Positions 18,137 to 26,008 of a stretch of 64,000 nucleotides of DNA are shown here, piece by piece. Under the pieces are notes generated by a model, which did no database searches, was not told the DNA's origin, and was given only the letters and a program-made list of their open reading frames with translations. A program made the translations under genes and the position numbers. Positions within the stretch are counted from its first letter, which is position 1, and each line of letters opens with the position of its first letter. This DNA comes from Nocardia rosealba (lineage in GTDB: Bacteria > Actinomycetota > Actinomycetes > Mycobacteriales > Mycobacteriaceae), in the NCBI RefSeq assembly GCF_020216065.1, contig NZ_JAIWNA010000002.1, positions 310,001 to 374,000 of the forward strand. The letters run 5' to 3'.

Positions 18137-19294
18137 TCAGGCTGCGGCCGCGACGTGGGTCGCGGCCCGGTGGAGGACGGCGGCGAGCCGGGCGTTCTCG
18201 GGGGCGTTGAAGGCGAAGGCGGCGCGACGGCGGGTGTAGCCGTAGGTCAAGCCGCTGTGCGGGTCGGCGAACCCGTCCGATCCGGCGGAACCGGTGTGCC
18301 CGATGGCGTAGGCGCCGAGGAACGGAGTGAGCAGGCTCTTGGCTTCGAAACCGAGCGCGTACGGTGCGCTGTCACCGCGCACCAGGTCGCGACCGCCGGA
18401 GTGGATGGTGGACACCGTCGCGATGGTCTCCAGCGACAGCAGTGGTTCGCGTCCGTCGATCCCGGTGGTGGCCGCCGCGTACATCGCCGCGATACCCGCC
18501 GCGCTGCCGACCCCGCCCGCCGAGGCCTGTCCGAGCCTGCGCACGGTGCTGTCGTTGGGCAGCGCCATCACATCGGCGGCGGTGAAGCCGTGGGCATTGA
18601 GGTTGTAGGCGATGCCTGCGATGCTTTGCGGCGCAGGCGAATTCGCGGCGAAGGCCGCCTCGGCCTCCGGTGTGGCGCGCCAGGGCAGAATCGGCAGGTA
18701 GCGGTGCTCCAGTTCGACGGGCAGACCGAGGTGGATGTCGAGGTCGAAGGATGCGCGGATGCGCTGCTCGAACAGTTCCCGCACCGTGGCGCCGGTGATG
18801 GCACGCACCACCTCGCCGACGACGGCGTAGGTGACGAACCCGCCGTACCCGTGCACGGTGCCCGGCTCGAAGTAGGGCCGCTGCCCGACGAGCCGTTCGG
18901 CGATCACCCGGTCGTCGGCCAGTTCCGCGACGGTGAATCCACCGTCGACCCCGACCACGCCCGAGCGGTGAACCAGCATGTCGCGCACCGTGATCCGCTC
19001 CTTGCCCGACCGGGCGAACCGCGGCCAGTAGTCGGCGACGGGCCGGTCGACATCGAGCACACCGTCCTGGATCAGCAGCGCGATCACCAGGGCGGCGGCG
19101 CCCTTGCTGGTGGAATGCAACCCGGTCAGCGATGTACCGGACACCTCGGACCCGGACCAGAGGTCGACCACCCGGCGACCACGCACGAACGCTGCCAACT
19201 GTGCGCCCGGGTCACCCTCCTCGGCCACCACGGCGGCGAATTCGGCCCGCACCTGTTCGTATCCTTCGGCGACGAAGCCGTGCACCTCGACCAT
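18137..19294 (-). CDS. Serine hydrolase of the beta-lactamase/EstB-LipE family
   Basis: The 385-residue protein keeps the class C beta-lactamase-like catalytic layout. The SxxK motif is S61-T-S-K64 (GLHSTSKGAAAL), a Tyr-containing segment HGYGGFVTY follows, and GHTGSAGSDGFADPHSGLTYGY is the third motif region near the C-terminus. Proteins of this kind are esterases or lactone/peptide hydrolases rather than true beta-lactamases. No signal peptide is visible, so it is probably cytoplasmic. AAAGGAG lies before the ATG. It heads the operon facing the ECF41 sigma gene, and its promoter carries the ECF41-type motif. Confidence 0.87.
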   Translation of the reverse strand: MVEVHGFVAEGYEQVRAEFAAVVAEEGDPGAQLAAFVRGRRVVDLWSGSEVSGTSLTGLHSTSKGAAALVIALLIQDGVLDVDRPVADYWPRFARSGKERITVRDMLVHRSGVVGVDGGFTVAELADDRVIAERLVGQRPYFEPGTVHGYGGFVTYAVVGEVVRAITGATVRELFEQRIRASFDLDIHLGLPVELEHRYLPILPWRATPEAEAAFAANSPAPQSIAGIAYNLNAHGFTAADVMALPNDSTVRRLGQASAGGVGSAAGIAAMYAAATTGIDGREPLLSLETIATVSTIHSGGRDLVRGDSAPYALGFEAKSLLTPFLGAYAIGHTGSAGSDGFADPHSGLTYGYTRRRAAFAFNAPENARLAAVLHRAATHVAAAA

Positions 19295-19350
19295 GATGTT
19301 CTCCTTTCGGCCGCAGCTTCCTGCCGCGGCGGATCGTGTTCTGACGCACT

Positions 19351-19377
19351 GACGTAAGCCACGGGCAGAACGTGACC
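19351..19377 (-). promoter_or_regulatory. ECF41-type promoter for the serine hydrolase-DoxX-AhpD operon
   Basis: Read on the minus strand, GGTCACG (19377-19371), a 16-base spacer and CGTC (19354-19351) match the reported ECF41 promoter pattern TGTCACA-N16-CGTC. The -10 element ends about 57 bases before the serine hydrolase ATG. Confidence 0.65.
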
Positions 19378-19409
19378 CGGTCGTAGAAAAACGCTGGTCA
19401 CGGCACTAC

Positions 19410-19436
19410 GGTCACACTCGGCGTCCCGCTTTCGTC
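19410..19436 (+). promoter_or_regulatory. ECF41-type autoregulatory promoter of the sigma gene
   Basis: GGTCACA (19410-19416), a 16-base spacer and CGTC (19433-19436) match the ECF41 pattern in six of seven -35 bases and the full -10. It precedes the sigma factor start by about 30 bases and mirrors the promoter on the opposite strand. Confidence 0.7.
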
Positions 19437-19466
19437 AAAGCGGTGGGACGACATCGAGGAGGACCC

Positions 19467-20348
19467 GTGCAGAACGCACAGTTGCTGGCCGAACAGTTCG
19501 AGGACAACCGCGCCCACCTGCGGGCGGTCGCCTACCGGATGCTCGGCTCGCTCACCGAGGCCGACGACGCGGTGCAGGAGGCCTGGCTGCGCCTGGCCCG
19601 CACCGACACCACCGAGGTGGACAACCTCGGTGGCTGGCTCACCACCGTCGTCGGACGGGTCTGCCTCGACATGCTGCGCTCACGGAAGAGTCGCGGCGAA
19701 GAACCGCTCGACAACGACCACCTGCCCGATCCGGTGATCACGAGCGAGACCGCCGCCGACCCGGAACAGGAAGTGGTGCTCGCCGACTCGATCGGCATGG
19801 CCCTGCTGGTCGTACTCGAATCACTGCGCCCCGCCGAACGGCTCGCCTTCGTACTGCACGACATGTTCGCCATGCCCTACGACCAGATCGCTCCCATCGT
19901 CGACCGCACGCCACAGACGGTGAAGAAACTGGCCAGCCAGGCGCGCCGCCGAGTACAGGGCGCAACGCCGGGCCCCGACCCGGATGTCACGCGCAGGCGC
20001 CGCGTCGTCGACGCCTTCCTCACCGCCGCGCGTGGTGGCGATTTCGACGAACTGCTCCGCCTGCTCGACCCCGAGGTGGTGTTGCGGGCCGACGCGGGCG
20101 AAGCGATGCGGGTGATCCGGGGTGCCGCCGCTGTCGCGGGCCAGGCCGAGACGTTCCGGCGCATGGCCACCCTGTGCACCGTGTACCCGGCGCTGGTCGA
20201 CGGCCGCTGCGGGCTGGTGAACACCGTGGACGGCGACCCGTTCTCGGTCATCGGCTTCACCGTCGTCGACGACCGGATCACCGCGATCGACATCCTGTCC
20301 GACCAGCAGCGGCTGGCCGGTCTCGATCTGTCGCCCGTTCTCGGATAG
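19467..20348 (+). CDS. ECF41/SigJ-type RNA polymerase sigma factor
   Basis: The 293-residue sigma factor has region 2 (NRAHLRAVAYRMLGSLTEADDAVQEAWLRL), region 4 (LAFVLHDMFAMPYDQIAPIVDRTPQTVKKLASQARRRVQ), and a C-terminal SnoaL-like domain from about residue 185. This is the ECF41 architecture, in which the C-terminal domain replaces an anti-sigma factor. The usual DGGGK/R motif reads LRADAGEAMRV here, so control may differ. I chose the GTG at 19467 behind AGGAGG; a GTG at 19443 is also possible. It is divergent from the serine hydrolase operon, and both sides carry an ECF41-type promoter. Confidence 0.88.
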   Translation: MQNAQLLAEQFEDNRAHLRAVAYRMLGSLTEADDAVQEAWLRLARTDTTEVDNLGGWLTTVVGRVCLDMLRSRKSRGEEPLDNDHLPDPVITSETAADPEQEVVLADSIGMALLVVLESLRPAERLAFVLHDMFAMPYDQIAPIVDRTPQTVKKLASQARRRVQGATPGPDPDVTRRRRVVDAFLTAARGGDFDELLRLLDPEVVLRADAGEAMRVIRGAAAVAGQAETFRRMATLCTVYPALVDGRCGLVNTVDGDPFSVIGFTVVDDRITAIDILSDQQRLAGLDLSPVLG

Positions 20349-20354
20349 CTCCGA

Positions 20355-22010
20355 TCAAGCCGTGGCCAGCTGGGCGCGCAGGGTGGCCAACCCCATGCCG
20401 CCCAGCTTCAGGGCACGGGTGTGGAAGTGCTTCAGATCGAATTCCGCACCCGCGCGGCGCCGGGCGTCGTCGCGGGCCGCGAGCCAGGCTTGTTCGCCGA
20501 GTTTGTAGGCGGCGGCTTGGCCGGGCCAGCCCAGGTAGCGGTCGATCTCGTCACGGGCGGTCGCGGCGTCTTTGAGAGTCCTCGTGAGCAGGAATTCCCG
20601 GCCGAGGTCCGGGGTCCAGCATCGGCCGTCGTGGAAACCGGTGCCCGGCGGGATCGGCAGCTCGAGGTGCATGCCGATGTCGAGGACGACCCGAGCCGCG
20701 CGGAAGAGCTGTTCGGAGAGCATGCCGAACAAGGCGCCGTCGTCGTCGAGAAAGCCCAATTCCTGCATGAGACGCTCGGCGTAGAGCGCCCATCCTTCGC
20801 CGTGCCCGTCCACGAACGACATGAGTCGCTGGAACCTGTTGAGCGACTTCGCCTCCCGCACGGCAGTGGCGACCTGGAGGTGATGACCCGGCGCACCCTC
20901 GTGGTAGACGGTGCTGATCTCCCGCCAGGTGCTGAACCGCTCCCGGCCCGCTTCCACCGACCACCACATACGGCCGGGCCTGCCGAAATCCTCGCTCGGG
21001 CCGAGGTAGTAGGCACCGACTCCGCCACCCGGCGGCGCGATCCGGCAGTCCAGGGCCATCAGTTCGTCAGGAATCTCGAAGTGTTCGCCGCGCAACGCGT
21101 TCAGTGCCCCATCGGATGTTTCCTGCAACCAGCCGGCCAGGGCGGCGTGCCCGTGCAGGTGGTACCGGGGGTCGGCGTCGAGGACCGCGGCAGCTTCGGC
21201 GAGGGAGGCGCCCGGTGCGATCCGGTCGGCCACGGTCGCCATCTCGTCATGGATGCGCCCGAATTCCGCCCATCCCCAGGCGTATGCCGCACCCGGGTCG
21301 ATCTCGGCACCGGTGAAGTGCCGCGACCACAGCCGGTAGGTGTCCGCGCCCACCGCGTCGGCCCGGGGAGCGTGTGGCGCGAGCTCGGTCCGCAGGAACC
21401 CGGCGAGCTCACCCGATGCCCGGTCGGCGGCCGCGGCGACACCGGACAGATCCGGGGCGCCCGGCACGTGGGCGGCGGGCGCGGCGAAGGCGGTGAAGAA
21501 CCCGGCTGCCCACGTCTCGACCTGTCCGGCCGTGCCGAGGACCTGCCGCAGCGCCGCGCCACGACCCTGCTGCTGTGCGGTGAGCAGGGAATCACGCATG
21601 CCTGCGACACACTCCGGAACCGCGGCGAGGCGATCACCGATCACGGCCCAGTCCTCGGCGGTGGCGTCGGCCATCACGTCGAACGCCATGCGCAGATCCT
21701 GGACCGGCGAGGCGATGACATTCAGGGCGCCGAGCCGCAGACCCGCATCGTGCAGCTCGACCTCGAGGCCGATGCGTTCGGCGAACACCGCCGCCGCCAC
21801 CCGCTCGTCGTCGGCGGGCGTGGTCGAGGCAATGGCATGTACGGCCCGGCGCGCGAGTTCGGCGCGGGCTTCGTACCCGGCGGGGGAGTAGTCGGTGAGC
21901 CGATCGTCGTGGCCGGTGATGCCGAGCAGGGTCGCTGTCACCGGGTCCGCGGCGGCGAAATCGTCCACATACCGGTCGCAGATCGGGTGCACTCGGGAAT
22001 CGGCGCGCAC
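20355..22010 (-). CDS. DUF885 family peptidase-like protein
   Basis: The 551-residue protein has the DUF885 zinc signature HEGAPGHH at residues 370-377 and a downstream acidic ligand segment GHGEGWALYAE. The family resembles thermostable carboxypeptidase/M3-like metallopeptidases, and some members hydrolyse dipeptides. There is no signal peptide or membrane segment, so it is predicted cytoplasmic. The GTG start lies four bases after the stop of the MerR gene, so the two form an operon and the regulator may control it. It ends seven bases from the convergent sigma factor gene. Confidence 0.85.
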   Translation of the reverse strand: MRADSRVHPICDRYVDDFAAADPVTATLLGITGHDDRLTDYSPAGYEARAELARRAVHAIASTTPADDERVAAAVFAERIGLEVELHDAGLRLGALNVIASPVQDLRMAFDVMADATAEDWAVIGDRLAAVPECVAGMRDSLLTAQQQGRGAALRQVLGTAGQVETWAAGFFTAFAAPAAHVPGAPDLSGVAAAADRASGELAGFLRTELAPHAPRADAVGADTYRLWSRHFTGAEIDPGAAYAWGWAEFGRIHDEMATVADRIAPGASLAEAAAVLDADPRYHLHGHAALAGWLQETSDGALNALRGEHFEIPDELMALDCRIAPPGGGVGAYYLGPSEDFGRPGRMWWSVEAGRERFSTWREISTVYHEGAPGHHLQVATAVREAKSLNRFQRLMSFVDGHGEGWALYAERLMQELGFLDDDGALFGMLSEQLFRAARVVLDIGMHLELPIPPGTGFHDGRCWTPDLGREFLLTRTLKDAATARDEIDRYLGWPGQAAAYKLGEQAWLAARDDARRRAGAEFDLKHFHTRALKLGGMGLATLRAQLATA

Positions 22011-22014
22011 GCTG

Positions 22015-22365
22015 TCAGCTGTCGATGGGACGGTTGTCGAGCGCCTCGCGCAGATCGGCGTTGATCCGATGGGCCTCGGCGAGCTGGTCTTCGAGAATCA
22101 CGATGCGACAGGACGATTCGAGGGTGTTGCCCGCGTCGACGAGTTCGCGTACTCGCGCCGCGATGCGCAGCTGATACCGGGAGTAGCGGCGATGGCCGCC
22201 CGCGGAGCGCTGTGGAGTCAGCAGTTCGGCGGCGTCGAGGGCGCGCAGGAACGACTGGGTGACGCCGAGGATTTCGGCAGCTCGACCCATGCTGTAGGCG
22301 GGGTAGTCGTCGTCTTCGAGTCGGTCGGCGGCACTGATGCCGTCGTGGGTGTTCACGTGCTGCAC
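22015..22365 (-). CDS. MerR-family transcriptional regulator
   Basis: The 116-residue protein has a MerR-type winged helix: PAYSMGRAAEILGVTQSFLRALDAAELLTPQRSAGGHRRYSRYQL, then a helical segment ending LEDQLAEAHRINADLREAL, a probable dimerisation coiled coil. There is no metal-binding Cys cluster. The first GTG (22365) is used here because GAGAGG precedes it; a second GTG three codons later is possible. It leads a two-gene unit with the DUF885 protein. Its leader contains a long perfect hairpin that could attenuate expression. Confidence 0.82.
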   Translation of the reverse strand: MQHVNTHDGISAADRLEDDDYPAYSMGRAAEILGVTQSFLRALDAAELLTPQRSAGGHRRYSRYQLRIAARVRELVDAGNTLESSCRIVILEDQLAEAHRINADLREALDNRPIDS

Positions 22366-22387
22366 TGCGCCTCTCGGTCGATACCGG

Positions 22388-22416
22388 CAGGCCCGGCGCG
22401 TTGGGCGCCGGGCCTG
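22388..22416. terminator. Long perfect hairpin just upstream of the MerR gene
   Basis: CAGGCCCGGCGC paired with GCGCCGGGCCTG around GTTGG makes a 12-bp perfect stem 22 bases before the MerR start. It may terminate transcripts arriving from the P450 side, or act as an attenuator in the MerR leader. On the minus strand a TGTAGAT hexamer lies just upstream, so the promoter may precede the hairpin. The rest of the 22366-22618 stretch shows no gene. Confidence 0.55.
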
Positions 22417-22618
22417 GGATCTACAAACGAGGGATTGACTTCACATTCACTCCGCACCCCGACACTCTCCGGGACGCGGGACTGGTAAGTGACTGCTCAG
22501 TGACCACCACCTCCTGTGACTGCCGGTTATGTCGAAGCTCGTGTACATCAGCGACTGTACAACTGCTCCACCAAAATGTCTACAGTCATCACTGCAGATT
22601 TCTTCTACCGGCGACCGG

Positions 22619-23866
22619 TCAGTTCAAGATCGGCATCGGCGCGGTTTCCGGGAATGTGACAGGCAGCGCCGTCAGCGCCCGGTGGAAGGGACCGGGACGC
22701 CACGTCAGCTCCGACTCGGGCACCGCGAGTTTCATCTCGGGCAGCGCATCGAGCAGTTGATCGATGGCCTCCTGGACGATCAGATAGGCGGGAGATTTGG
22801 CGGGGCAGCCGTGCGGGCCGGTGCTCCAGGCCAGGTGGGCGCGGTTGTCGAGGAACTCGCCCGTGCCGATGGCCGGATCGGTGTTGCAGGCCGCCATGCT
22901 GATGAGCACCGGCTGATGCGCGGGCAGCCACACCCCTTCGACCAGAATCGGCTGACGCGGGTAGGTGATGCAGTGGTTCGCCATCGGCGGATCGGTGTAG
23001 AGCACCTCGTCGAGCGCGTCGCGCGTCGACAGGCTGCCACCGAGGATGCTGCCGGCGAAGCGCTGATCGGTGAGGATCAGCCGCACCGTGTTGAGGATCA
23101 GGTTCAACATCGGCTCGATACCCGCGCCGTACATGGTGAGCAGCTGGTTCATCAGCTCCTCGTCGTTGAGCCGGGCCGGGTGCTGCACCAGGCGGGTGGT
23201 GACATCGTCACCGGGGTCGAGCTGTTTGTGCCGGATCTGTTCGTACAGCGCGTCCTCGAGCATCTGACCGCCCTGCGCCGCGCTCGCGCCGCCTTCGAAG
23301 ATCGCCGCCATACCCGCGGCCGCTCGGGCGCCGATGTCCTCGGGGACACCGAGCATCGAGTTCAGAGCCGCGAAGGCGAGCGGGAAGGCGTACTGACTCA
23401 GCAGTTCCGCACTGCCGTCGCCGCAGAACGTGTTGATCAGGGGGATCGCGAACTGCTCGACGGTGCGCTGCAACCGGTACAGGTCGACCCCGGCCAGGCT
23501 GGCCACGGTGGCCTGCCGGTAGCGGGCGTGCTCGGCGCCCGCGGTGCGCAGGGCATTGGGGCGGTAGCGCATCATCGGCAGCACCGGGCAGTCTTCGGGC
23601 ACGGTGCGTTCCCACATGCGGGCGTCGGCGGGGAAGTGGTCGGGATCGTTGAGGATCTGGACGGCGGTGCGATAGCCGATCACCAGGGTCGCGGGCACGC
23701 CGGGCACCAGATCGACCGGGACCAGCGAGCCGAAGCGGCGCCGCATGTCGCGGTAGGAGCTCTGCGGGTCGGCCGCGAACTCCTCCGAGTACAACGCCAC
23801 CCTGGCCTGCCCGCTGTTCGAGTCGGGGGAGATCGGGGTGAGGCCGAAGGAGGTCTCGAGCGTCAC
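22619..23866 (-). CDS. Conservon-type cytochrome P450 (CYP157-like), no EXXR motif
   Basis: The 415-residue protein keeps the haem-thiolate region WSTGPHGCPAKS, with ligand Cys354. The K-helix EXXR is replaced by E287-V-L-Y, and the I-helix GIEPMLNLI lacks the usual Thr. Loss of EXXR while keeping the Cys is the known feature of CYP157 P450s, which are encoded at the end of streptomycete conservons. The family context supports the same role here. Catalytic activity is uncertain, and a scaffold or signalling function is possible. The GTG start overlaps the roadblock gene's stop by four bases (GTGA). It is the last gene of the module. Confidence 0.87.
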   Translation of the reverse strand: MTLETSFGLTPISPDSNSGQARVALYSEEFAADPQSSYRDMRRRFGSLVPVDLVPGVPATLVIGYRTAVQILNDPDHFPADARMWERTVPEDCPVLPMMRYRPNALRTAGAEHARYRQATVASLAGVDLYRLQRTVEQFAIPLINTFCGDGSAELLSQYAFPLAFAALNSMLGVPEDIGARAAAGMAAIFEGGASAAQGGQMLEDALYEQIRHKQLDPGDDVTTRLVQHPARLNDEELMNQLLTMYGAGIEPMLNLILNTVRLILTDQRFAGSILGGSLSTRDALDEVLYTDPPMANHCITYPRQPILVEGVWLPAHQPVLISMAACNTDPAIGTGEFLDNRAHLAWSTGPHGCPAKSPAYLIVQEAIDQLLDALPEMKLAVPESELTWRPGPFHRALTALPVTFPETAPMPILN

Positions 23867-24294
23867 AGCGACGTCTCCGATCGACGGAACTCGTCGCGCC
23901 GGGGCGCGGCACCCAGCTCGCGCCCGACCCGTTCGGCCAGATCGTTCATCCGGTGCGCGACGAGTCCGAGATCGACATCCGCCGTCGTCGCGACACCGAG
24001 CAGGGTGCCTGCCCCGGCAGCGGTGATCAGGATCATCCCCTCGTCGTATTCGGTCATGTTCTGGCGCACCGTATTCGCGAAACCACCGCAGAACTCGCCG
24101 AGTGCCTTGCCGAGCGAGCGCAACCCGGAGGCCGCGGCGGCGAACCGTTCGGCCTCGTCCTTGCTGATACCGGGCGAGTGGGCCACCCGTAGACCGTCGT
24201 CGGATAACAGGACCGCGAACCGCACGCCGTCGAGCTCCAGATCGTCCAACAGCCAAGCCAGGCGGTTGGTGCTGTCGGTGAGGGAAGTGCTCAT
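23863..24294 (-). CDS. Roadblock/LC7 domain protein (CvnB-like)
   Basis: The 143-residue protein is typical of CvnB: LAWLLDDLELDGVRFAVLLSDDGLRVAHSPGISKDEAERFAAAASGLRSLGKALGEF, then EYDEGMILITAAGAGTLLGVATTADVDLGLVAHRMNDLAERVG. In conservons this protein regulates the CvnD Ras-like GTPase as a GAP or scaffold. No such GTPase is encoded in this cluster, so its partner is missing or elsewhere. The ATG shares one base with the stop of the sensor gene, and the P450 start overlaps its own stop, so all three are coupled. Confidence 0.9.
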   Translation of the reverse strand: MSTSLTDSTNRLAWLLDDLELDGVRFAVLLSDDGLRVAHSPGISKDEAERFAAAASGLRSLGKALGEFCGGFANTVRQNMTEYDEGMILITAAGAGTLLGVATTADVDLGLVAHRMNDLAERVGRELGAAPRRDEFRRSETSL

Positions 24295-25688
24295 CAGCTG
24301 TCCTGTCCGTCGATGGAACGTTCGGCCGCGGCGCGACCGTGCCGGGATCCGCTGTGCCAGGCGGTGACCAGTTCCGGCCTGCCGGGCGATTCCGCGCCCG
24401 CGGCCCGGCCGGTGGCGGGGGCAACGACTCGTCGCGTGCGTTTGGGTAAACCGCCGGGGGTCGTGTCGGGTGCCGTGTGTTCGGGTGGGGCCGCCACAGC
24501 CACCGCCTCGACTTCCCGTGGCTCGGAAACATCCTCTCGCACAACGGGTTCCGGTGCGGCATCGGCCTGCTCGAGTTCGTTCGAGCGGGTTTCGGACTTG
24601 TCGACGAGCAGCGCGGAGGGGATGAAGACCATCGCGCGGGTGCCGCCGTAGACGTTGGGACCGTCGACGTAGGCCGCGAAGCCGTAGCGTCGTGCCAGCG
24701 CCGCCACACCGGGAAAGCCGATCTTCGGTGATGGTCCGAGTGCGTTGATGTCGATCACGCGCTCGCCCGACAGGATCTGGCGCGCCTCCTCCATCTGTTC
24801 CTGGCTCATCCGCACGCCCGCGTCGTCGATGATCAGGGTGACGCCGTGGTGCCCCTGCTGGAAGGCGACATCGACGAACGACGAAGGCGGCGAGTAGCGC
24901 AGGGCGTTGTCGAGCAGGGTGGCCACGGTGTGCACCAGTGGCTCGACGGCGCGGCTGATGACCACCCGGTCGCAATGTCCCGCCCGCACCCGCAGGTAGT
25001 CGCGGACCCGGCTGGTCGCGCCCGCGACCACATCGTCGACGGTCTGTTGCGGCCAGCGCCTGCCGGGCAGGCCGCCGGAGACGAGCACGTAGGACTGCGC
25101 CTGCCGGATCATCTGCTGCACGGTGTGGTCGATGCGGCTCAGGGTGCCGTACACCTCGTCGTTGCGGTTCTCGCGCAGCGCGTTGCTGACCACCTGGCCC
25201 ACATCGGCACCCAGGCTCACCACGGTGGTGCCGAAGGCGCGCACCGCGTTGCCCGTCGCGGCCCGGGCTTCCGCGGCGACCTGCGCGCGGGTCTCCGCGC
25301 GGACGGCCTCCACCCGGTCGTCGGCGCGTTCCTGCGCCTCGTGTTCCACGGTGAGGCGGGTTTCCTCGCGCACCAGGGCGAGATCGTCGGCGTGCTCGGC
25401 CGCGATCCGGGCGATCTTGTGCGCGAACGGCGAGTCCCGCAGCTGGGCGGGGACCTCGGCGGTGACGTCGGGTTCGTCGTGGCGGCGGATCGCTTCGGTG
25501 ATCCTCGGCAGGGTCGCCTCGATCAGGCGTGTCATCGCCTCGTCGTGCGCGTAGAGCTCGCGTTCGGCCGAGGACAGCCGGGCGCGGACGTGACGCTCGT
25601 TGCGCAGCGCGACCAGAGCCACCGCGACAGCGCCGAGCAACACCAATGTTGCGATACCGAACAAGAACACCGCGATTGTCGGGGTCAT
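24294..25688 (-). CDS. Conservon sensor, histidine-kinase-like ATPase (CvnA-like)
   Basis: The 464-residue protein has one N-terminal membrane segment (about residues 4-26), then a long Arg/Glu-rich helical region (about 30-170). The HATPase domain follows, with the N-box LLDNALRYSPP, G1-like IIDDAGVRM and GFPGVAALARRYG. A Pro/Ala-rich C-terminal tail contains GLPKRTRR, a hallmark of conservon sensors. No phospho-acceptor His box is evident, and there is no periplasmic sensor domain. The ATG at 25688 follows AAAGGAACC; the longer frame from 25943 is not credible. It heads the sensor-roadblock-P450 operon. Confidence 0.87.
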   Translation of the reverse strand: MTPTIAVFLFGIATLVLLGAVAVALVALRNERHVRARLSSAERELYAHDEAMTRLIEATLPRITEAIRRHDEPDVTAEVPAQLRDSPFAHKIARIAAEHADDLALVREETRLTVEHEAQERADDRVEAVRAETRAQVAAEARAATGNAVRAFGTTVVSLGADVGQVVSNALRENRNDEVYGTLSRIDHTVQQMIRQAQSYVLVSGGLPGRRWPQQTVDDVVAGATSRVRDYLRVRAGHCDRVVISRAVEPLVHTVATLLDNALRYSPPSSFVDVAFQQGHHGVTLIIDDAGVRMSQEQMEEARQILSGERVIDINALGPSPKIGFPGVAALARRYGFAAYVDGPNVYGGTRAMVFIPSALLVDKSETRSNELEQADAAPEPVVREDVSEPREVEAVAVAAPPEHTAPDTTPGGLPKRTRRVVAPATGRAAGAESPGRPELVTAWHSGSRHGRAAAERSIDGQDS

Positions 25689-26008
25689 CGGTTCCTTTGT
25701 CGTCTCACCGGCCGAAGAGCCTGGTGGCCGGAACCTCGCCGGTCCCTCCGGCGAGACTGTTGCCGGTGGTGCAACCGTGCGAGTGCGGCCTGTCCCCGTC
25801 CCGCTGTGCTGCGCTTCCGGCGAATCCGCACACACCTTATCAGTGCGTATTTCGCGGTCGGAAAGTGTTGGTACCGAAAGTGATTCGCCCCTATTCCGCA
25901 TCCGGTGACGGCGCGCCAAGGTATATGTGACACGAAGTTCCATTTACACTTGAATGGAACCGCCGGTACCACTAAACTGAGCAGTGGAACCACCGCTAGG
26001 AGACACCG
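25689..26008. promoter_or_regulatory. Divergent promoter region: conservon / AurF-lipase operon
   Basis: This gene-free stretch of 320 bases contains a good promoter for the AurF gene: TTGAAT (25950-25955), 17 bases, TAAACT (25973-25978). A perfect inverted repeat GTTCCATT-N8-AATGGAAC (25937-25960) covers the -35. A second, imperfect repeat GGTACCACT-N9-AGTGGAACC (25965-25991) covers the -10 and start point. Both contain GGAAC/GTTCC half sites, so one repressor may bind twice. No convincing promoter was found for the conservon side, nor any gene. Confidence 0.6.

Noticed and set aside
23867..24709. N-terminal extension of the P450 frame by 281 codons
   Set aside because: The extension is antisense-like, Arg/Pro-rich text overlapping the roadblock and sensor genes. 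The GTG at 23866 overlapping the roadblock stop is the natural start.
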